Below the pieces are notes generated by a model. That model was not told the DNA's origin. It saw only the letters and a program-made list of their open reading frames with translations, and ran no database searches. Of a DNA stretch of 10,385 bases, positions 6,862 through 10,385 are shown one piece after another. Source of the DNA: an uncultured Clostridia bacterium (lineage in GTDB: Bacteria > Bacillota_A > Clostridia > Oscillospirales > Oscillospiraceae); contig CAMVGI010000024.1 of NCBI GenBank assembly GCA_947166955.1, positions 1-10,385 on the forward strand. The letters are read 5' to 3'. Made by a program: the position numbers and the translations under genes. The stretch's first letter is position 1. Every line of letters begins with the position of its first letter.

Positions 6862-8235
6862 TCAGGCGTGGTCGGCCAGAATGTCGTCGATCTCCTTGAC
6901 CATCGCGTCAGACTCTTTGACGGGGTCGCCGCTCTGGTTCATGATCTCCTCCATGTAGTTCTTCCACGTGGTGGCAAGCTCGCTCCACGCGCCGTTCTGG
7001 ATGCGCGGGTTGATGAGGTTGAGGTTGTCGAAGATGCACTGGAACGCGGGCTTCGCCTTCAGGAACGCAACGCCCTCGTCGGTGGTCAGCACGGAGTTAC
7101 GGGTGGGCAGATAACCGGTGCCCTCGGCCCACTTCATGTTGACTTCCTTGCCGCACAGGTACTGCAGGAACTGCCAGGCGGCGTTCTTGGTGGCCTGATC
7201 GTTCTTGGAGGGGATGCCGAGCACGCAGCCGCCGACCTCGGAGAACTTGGTGCCGGTGGAGCCGGCGGGATACCAAGCCATGCCGACCTCGAAGTCGCAC
7301 TTGTTGACGTAGTTGTTGTACAGAGAGGAGGTGTGCAGAACCGAGAACGCCTCGCCGTCATAGAAGTGCTGACGCATGGCGGCGGACGCGTCGGTGCCGG
7401 TGGCGAAGTAGGCCACGCCGCTGTCGCACCAATCCTTGATCTGCTTGGTCATGTTGACCGCAGCGTCGCTGTTGAGGTCGCAGGTGTTGTCGTCGGTGAT
7501 GATCTTGACGCCCTCGTTGAGGTACAGCGTCTCAAAGTACCACTGATCCCAGCCGGGGATCACGGTGCCGTAGCCGTTGCAGGCCTTGGCGGCGCTTTCG
7601 AGGAACGCCTTGAAGTCGTCAATCTTTTCGGGGATGGTCACGCCCGCCTGATCCGCCATGGTCTTGTTGTAGTAGATGACCTGGGTGGAGTGCAGGAACG
7701 GAAGCGCGACCTGCGCGCCCTTGTACTGGGAGCTGACAAGAAGGCCGGCAGAGAAGTCATTGACGTCATAATTGGTGGCGGCAATGTAGGGATCGAGGTT
7801 CTCAAACAGGCCGCTCTCGCCGTAGCCGGCGACATAGTCGGTATTGGCGACGCAAACGGCGGGAAGACCCGTGCCGGCGGCATTTGCCGCGACCAGCGCC
7901 TCGTTCACATCCTTGTAGGCGCCGATGTACTGCGCCTCGACCGTGATGAGGTTCTGAGACTTGTTAAAGCCGTCCACCACCTCGTTGACGAGGTCGGTGT
8001 ACTGATCCTCCAGCGCGTGCCACCAAACGATCTTGATCGGCTCGGTGACGGCGTACTTGTCCGCCTCGTTCGCGGCGGGGGCTGCGGGAGCGGGGGTGTT
8101 GCTCGCGGGGGCGGGGGTGCTGTCCTGCTGCGCCGGGGCGGCTGGCTGCGCGCCGGTGCTGCCGGTGGAACCGCTGCAGGCGCAGAGGCCGAGAACCAGC
8201 GTCAGGGCAAGAATTGCTGCAAGAACTTTTTTCAT
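6862..8235 (-). CDS. ABC importer solute-binding lipoprotein, UgpB-like family 1
   Basis: This 457-residue precursor is the extracellular receptor of the importer. The signal peptide ends with L-C-A-C, Cys20 being the likely lipidated residue, followed by a Gly/Ser/Thr/Ala/Pro/Gln linker to about residue 58. The mature domain starts with IKIVWWHALED (68-77), a hallmark of family 1 carbohydrate-binding proteins. VALPFLHSTQVIYYNK at 176-191 resembles UgpB-type (glycerol-3-phosphate) receptors more than maltose receptors, and GYLPTR is conserved near the C-terminus. The ATG is supported by an AAGGAA run at 8242-8248, six bases upstream; the upstream in-frame extension lacks a signal peptide at its start. 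It is the first gene of the operon, behind a strong promoter and a leader hairpin. Ligand identity cannot be decided: oligosaccharides, sugar alcohols or glycerophosphodiesters are all plausible. Confidence 0.93.
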   Translation of the reverse strand: MKKVLAAILALTLVLGLCACSGSTGSTGAQPAAPAQQDSTPAPASNTPAPAAPAANEADKYAVTEPIKIVWWHALEDQYTDLVNEVVDGFNKSQNLITVEAQYIGAYKDVNEALVAANAAGTGLPAVCVANTDYVAGYGESGLFENLDPYIAATNYDVNDFSAGLLVSSQYKGAQVALPFLHSTQVIYYNKTMADQAGVTIPEKIDDFKAFLESAAKACNGYGTVIPGWDQWYFETLYLNEGVKIITDDNTCDLNSDAAVNMTKQIKDWCDSGVAYFATGTDASAAMRQHFYDGEAFSVLHTSSLYNNYVNKCDFEVGMAWYPAGSTGTKFSEVGGCVLGIPSKNDQATKNAAWQFLQYLCGKEVNMKWAEGTGYLPTRNSVLTTDEGVAFLKAKPAFQCIFDNLNLINPRIQNGAWSELATTWKNYMEEIMNQSGDPVKESDAMVKEIDDILADHA

Positions 8236-8281
8236 CGTGTGTTTCCTTCCTTCCCAGATACTTGATATAGGGTCGCTGTCA

Positions 8282-8305
8282 GGGGAGGGCGCAACCGCCC
8301 TCCCC
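8282..8305 (-). promoter_or_regulatory. Perfect 10-bp hairpin in the operon leader
   Basis: GGGGAGGGCG (8282-8291) and CGCCCTCCCC (8296-8305) form a perfect GC-rich stem with a 4-base loop. It begins about seven bases after the predicted transcription start of the minus-strand operon (near 8312) and ends about 45 bases before the binding-protein start codon. No U-tract follows, so termination is unlikely. A 5' stabilising structure or a DNA operator just downstream of the promoter are the main options. Confidence 0.5.
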
Positions 8306-8318
8306 AAAACGCTCTCTC

Positions 8319-8347
8319 AGTATAGCATCTTCGGATTCCTTTGGCAA
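8319..8347 (-). promoter_or_regulatory. Sigma-A promoter of the ABC/PHP operon
   Basis: On the minus strand TTGCCA (8342-8347) and TATACT (8319-8324) are exactly 17 bases apart, and TGC before the -10 makes it an extended -10 promoter. Both hexamers are close to consensus. Transcription should begin near 8312, giving a leader of about 77 bases before the binding-protein gene. This is the only good promoter I see for the five-gene operon. Confidence 0.75.
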
Positions 8348-8382
8348 TAGTTGTCTTGTTTTCGCGCCAAATGCCGCCAAAA

Positions 8383-8431
8383 TTGTGCGAAGAGCACAAA
8401 ACGGGGCAAAGCATTTGTGGCGGCTGCACAA
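8383..8431. promoter_or_regulatory. Tandem 17-bp dyads, candidate operators for both divergent promoters
   Basis: Two dyads of the same form TTGTG-N7-CACAA occupy 8383-8399 and 8415-8431. Their centres (8391 and 8423) are 32 bases apart, about three helical turns. They share the right half GCACAAAACGG(G/A)GC but differ in the seven central bases, so they are conserved where a dimeric protein would touch. The pair sits midway between the two predicted transcription starts (about 8312 and 8508). A further inverted pair, GCCGCCA (8373-8379) and TGGCGGC (8418-8424), overlaps them. The protein that binds is not encoded in the window. Confidence 0.5.
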
Positions 8432-8472
8432 AACGGAGCCGGACGCGGCGACGGGGCGCGCCGTTCTTATCC

Positions 8473-8501
8473 TTGAATCCGGCGGGCAAAACTGTTATAC
8501 T
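8473..8501 (+). promoter_or_regulatory. Sigma-A promoter of the DUF624 gene pair
   Basis: TTGAAT (8473-8478) and TATACT (8496-8501) are 17 bases apart with TGT directly before the -10, again an extended -10. Transcription should begin near 8508, about 31 bases before the DUF624 start codon. The architecture mirrors the opposing operon promoter, including the same TATACT hexamer. Confidence 0.7.
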
Positions 8502-8538
8502 GCTTCCCGTAGATTTCGGAAAGCGTACGGTTTTACAG

Positions 8539-9195
8539 ATGAGTCAGTTTTTTAACCCCGAAAACAAATTCTGGAGCTTTGTCGGCAAACTGACCGACGC
8601 GGTGCTGATGGGGATGCTGTGGACGCTCACGAGCCTTCCCGTCGTTACGCTCGGCGCTTCGACGGCGGCGTTTTACGCCTTTGCCATGCGCCAGGTCAGC
8701 GACACGGAGGGGAGCGTGCTGAAAAGCTATTTTGCGTCGTTCCGCCGCCATTTCAAGAAGGCGACGGCGCTTTGGCTGCTCCAGCTGCTCGGCGGCACCT
8801 TTTTCGCGCTGGACCTGTGGGCGGCGCTGCGCTTCTACCGCAGCGGCGCGGGCGTGCCGGGGCTGGCCGTAACGAGCCTGGTCGCGGCGGCCGCGGCGGC
8901 GTTCGGCGGCTGCGGGTTCTACGTTTATCCCACGCTGGCGGTTTTTAATTTTCCGCTGAAAAAGCTGCTGCGCGATTCGTTCGTCATGGCGATGGGAAAC
9001 CTGCCCGTCACCGTGACGCTTTTGGTGATGCTGCTGCTTGCGCTGACCGCGTTCTACTATGTGAGCGGGCTGGTTTTCGTGTGGGCGGCGCTGTTCGTGT
9101 TCTTCTCGTCCTACCTTTTCTACGGCGTCTTCGCAAAGTACGCGGGGCTGACGGAGGAGGACGCGGCGGACGAAGCCGGTGGGGAAGAAACGTGA
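8539..9195 (+). CDS. DUF624 (YesL-like) membrane protein
   Basis: This 218-residue protein starts MSQFFNPENKFWSFVGKL, and SLPVVTLGASTAAFYAFAM follows at 32-50; both are hallmarks of the DUF624/YesL family. Hydrophobic segments lie at about 20-50, 76-98, 109-136, 153-173 and 176-199, and the tail is acidic. Family members are often found beside CUT1 sugar importers or glycan-degradation genes in Firmicutes, but their biochemical role is not established. The ATG fits the family's usual N-terminus, although the ribosome binding site is poor: the nearest purine run, GGAAA at 8518-8522, is 16 bases away, so translation may be weak or depend on another signal. It is divergent from the ABC operon across a shared control region and overlaps the next gene by one base (TGATG). 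Confidence 0.9.
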   Translation: MSQFFNPENKFWSFVGKLTDAVLMGMLWTLTSLPVVTLGASTAAFYAFAMRQVSDTEGSVLKSYFASFRRHFKKATALWLLQLLGGTFFALDLWAALRFYRSGAGVPGLAVTSLVAAAAAAFGGCGFYVYPTLAVFNFPLKKLLRDSFVMAMGNLPVTVTLLVMLLLALTAFYYVSGLVFVWAALFVFFSSYLFYGVFAKYAGLTEEDAADEAGGEET

Positions 9196-9863
9196 TGAAA
9201 GAGCGGTTTGACGCGTGGCGCCGCGCCGAGGCGGCGAAGCTGCGCAATATGACGTTCGGCCAAAAACTCGGCTATATTTTCGCCTATTATAAGGGCTGGA
9301 TCATCGGAGCGCTGCTGCTCGCGGCGGCGTGCGGCTACGTCGGCGACGCGGTCGCGCAAAGCCAAAGGGAGATCGTACTGCAGGGATTCTTCACCAACGA
9401 CGCGCAAAATCTCTTTCCCGCCGCGCAGCTGCAAAAGGAGTATACCGCGGCGCAGGGCTTTGCGCGGCGGCAGCGCGTCGTGTTCGACGACACGCTCTAC
9501 ATCGACCTCGGCGGCGAGGCGGTGGACTATACCGCCGCGAGCCGCGGCAAGCTGGTCGCGTATATCACGACTGCGGAGCTGGACTTCGTGGTGACGACGC
9601 GGGAGGTCTTCGAGCAGTACCGCGGTGAGCTGCCCATGAAGGACCTGCGGGCGCTGCTTCCGGAGGAATTGTATGCCCGCCTGTCGGGACAGATGCTGAC
9701 GGGCAGGGACGAGGCGGGCGCCGCCGTCCCCTGTGCGCTGTCTCTGGAGGGGAGCCGCTACGGTACGGAAAGCGGCGGCGCGGCGCAGTTTTATCTCTTC
9801 GTTCCGTACAACGCGCCGCATCCGGAGCAGGTCGCCGCGTTCGTCGCGTACAGCTTTCCCTGA
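9195..9863 (+). CDS. Small single-pass membrane protein, unknown function
   Basis: The product is 222 residues. A positively charged amphipathic start (MKERFDAWRRAEAAKLRNMTFGQKL in outline) leads to FAYYKGWIIG and one hydrophobic helix at about 35-49. A soluble domain of about 170 residues follows, with no motif I can name. The positive N-terminus suggests the soluble domain is extracytoplasmic. Similar proteins, with an 'M-T-F-x-x-K-x-x-Y-I-x-x-Y-Y-K/R' stretch before one helix, are familiar to me as uncharacterised Clostridia proteins, but I cannot name the family. The ATG overlaps the DUF624 stop codon by one base, so translation is probably coupled; GGGGAAG at 9181-9187 may act as ribosome binding site. 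The tight pairing suggests a partner of DUF624. Confidence 0.8.
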   Translation: MKERFDAWRRAEAAKLRNMTFGQKLGYIFAYYKGWIIGALLLAAACGYVGDAVAQSQREIVLQGFFTNDAQNLFPAAQLQKEYTAAQGFARRQRVVFDDTLYIDLGGEAVDYTAASRGKLVAYITTAELDFVVTTREVFEQYRGELPMKDLRALLPEELYARLSGQMLTGRDEAGAAVPCALSLEGSRYGTESGGAAQFYLFVPYNAPHPEQVAAFVAYSFP

Positions 9864-9920
9864 AGCGCGGCGGTTCCTCCCGCGCGCTTGGGCCGTGCGG
9901 CGCAGGGCGAATAAAGAACG

Positions 9921-9953
9921 AACCGCTTCTCCCCGAACGGGAGAAGCGGTTTT
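9921..9953. terminator. Intrinsic terminator between convergent genes
   Basis: AACCGCTTCTCCC (9921-9933) pairs perfectly with 9939-9951 around a CGAAC loop, a 13-bp stem followed by TTTT on the plus strand. It ends the DUF624 pair about 60 bases after the last stop codon. The minus-strand reading of the same stem is followed by a broken T-rich stretch, so it may also serve the AI-2E gene, less efficiently. The rest of 9864-9961 shows nothing else. Confidence 0.8.
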
Positions 9954-9961
9954 CGCATGCG

Positions 9962-10309
9962 TTACGGTTCTTGCTCCGGCGCTTTGTCAAGCTCCTTTTT
10001 GCGCTCCTTGGCGCGCTTTTCGGCGCGCGCTTCGAGCGCGGGGAGCAGCTCCTCCTCAAAGACAAAGTCGAGGATCGCGGCGATCGGGATCGCGAACAGG
10101 ATGCCCACGATGCCGAACATATTGCCGCAGACGATGATCGCCGCGAGGATCAGAAGCCCCGAGACGCCGAGCGAGTTGCCGAACAGTTTCGGCTTGATGA
10201 CGTAGCCGTCGAGGAACTGCAGCACCAGCGTAAAGAGCAGGAAAATGAGCGCGTGGAGCGGCTTGACCAGCAGCAGGATGAACCCGCCGATCACCGCGCC
10301 GATGACGGG
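9962..10309 (-). CDS. AI-2E/PerM-family transporter, C-terminal part
   Basis: About 115 residues are recognisable, ending in TAA at 9962-9964. They match the C-terminal membrane core of AI-2E (PerM/YdbI-like) permeases: PVIGAVIGGFILLLVKPLHA, then QFLDGYVIKPKLFGNSLGVS, then GNMFGIVGILFAIPIAAIL. A charged tail of about 30 residues follows (EEELLPALEARAEKRAKERK). The family usually has seven or eight helices and about 350 residues, so most of the gene is missing. Homology stops at the proline codon 10307-10309, and upstream the frame meets TAG at 10340-10342. A GTG at 10292-10294 could be called as a start, but it falls inside a conserved membrane segment and is not credible. Proteins in this family export varied small molecules; the substrate here is unknown. 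Confidence 0.8.
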   Translation of the reverse strand, partial: PVIGAVIGGFILLLVKPLHALIFLLFTLVLQFLDGYVIKPKLFGNSLGVSGLLILAAIIVCGNMFGIVGILFAIPIAAILDFVFEEELLPALEARAEKRAKERKKELDKAPEQEP

Positions 10310-10385
10310 CCTTGACCTTGTGGAGCAGCGGCCCCGGGACTACGGGCTGACGGATAAAAGCGGCAGCGGCGACATAAGAGACAAG
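10310..10385. other. Right-edge segment that does not continue the AI-2E gene
   Basis: The expected upstream AI-2E residues (a segment of the type N-F-I-P-F-F-G before P-V-I-G-A) are absent and a stop codon interrupts the frame. The plus strand is open throughout (starting LDLVEQRPRDYGLTDKSGSG), as is one other minus frame, but I recognise neither. The extreme end reads CGGCAGCG...ATAAGAGACAAG, which resembles the order of elements in a Nextera transposase adapter with differences. Confidence 0.45.

Noticed and set aside
6868..8265. Plus-strand open frame of 465 codons opposite the binding-protein gene
   Set aside because: It is antisense to a family 1 binding protein with a lipobox and has no start signals of its own.
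8236..8538. A small gene or riboswitch in the divergent control region
   Set aside because: The short frames there lack ribosome binding sites, and I see no conserved riboswitch core; promoters, dyads and one hairpin account for the visible structure.
10292..10294. GTG as the true start of a 110-residue membrane protein
   Set aside because: It lies inside a conserved AI-2E membrane segment, with recognisable homology continuing five codons upstream and no ribosome binding site.

Overview
The window looks like a GC-rich, spore-forming member of the Clostridia, probably a gut-associated lineage; I cannot name a genus. The evidence is the SpoVT-type start at the left edge, Gram-positive style AGGAGG ribosome binding sites, lipoprotein signal peptides, and a DUF624 (YesL-like) membrane protein beside a sugar-type ABC importer. 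Coding is dense, with strong G/C preference at third codon positions. I see no mobile element, CRISPR array, tRNA or rRNA.

Layout from left to right: (i) the first 18 codons of spoVT on the minus strand (1-55); (ii) a divergent gene for a 773-residue soluble protein I do not recognise (265-2586), with its own promoter and a symmetrical terminator; (iii) a five-gene minus-strand operon read from 8235 down to 2667: CUT1-type solute-binding lipoprotein, two MalF/MalG-type permeases, a cytoplasmic PHP-domain metallohydrolase, and a second lipoprotein with a probable beta-propeller; (iv) a control region at 8236-8538 with two back-to-back extended -10 promoters and, midway between them, two 17-bp dyads of the form TTGTG-N7-CACAA; (v) a plus-strand pair, a DUF624 protein and a small single-pass membrane protein, start/stop-overlapped (8539-9863); (vi) a terminator shared by convergent genes; (vii) the 3' part of an AI-2E/PerM-family transporter gene on the minus strand, whose frame breaks near the right edge.

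The central block reads as one uptake-and-processing locus. The binding protein delivers a solute to the two permeases; the ATPase is not encoded here and is probably a shared MsmX-type subunit. The PHP enzyme would hydrolyse the imported compound, in the position that the phosphodiesterase UgpQ occupies in ugp operons. The propeller lipoprotein and the divergent DUF624 pair are probably accessory. The substrate is unknown; a phosphorylated or ester-linked small molecule is a reasonable guess.

The most distinctive signals outside the genes are the tandem dyads between the divergent promoters, a perfect 10-bp hairpin at the start of the operon transcript, paired hairpins between the binding protein and permease genes, and two tandem CCGGAAACGG mini-hairpins leading into the PHP ribosome binding site. 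The last ~75 bases look foreign to the AI-2E gene and may be an assembly artefact.
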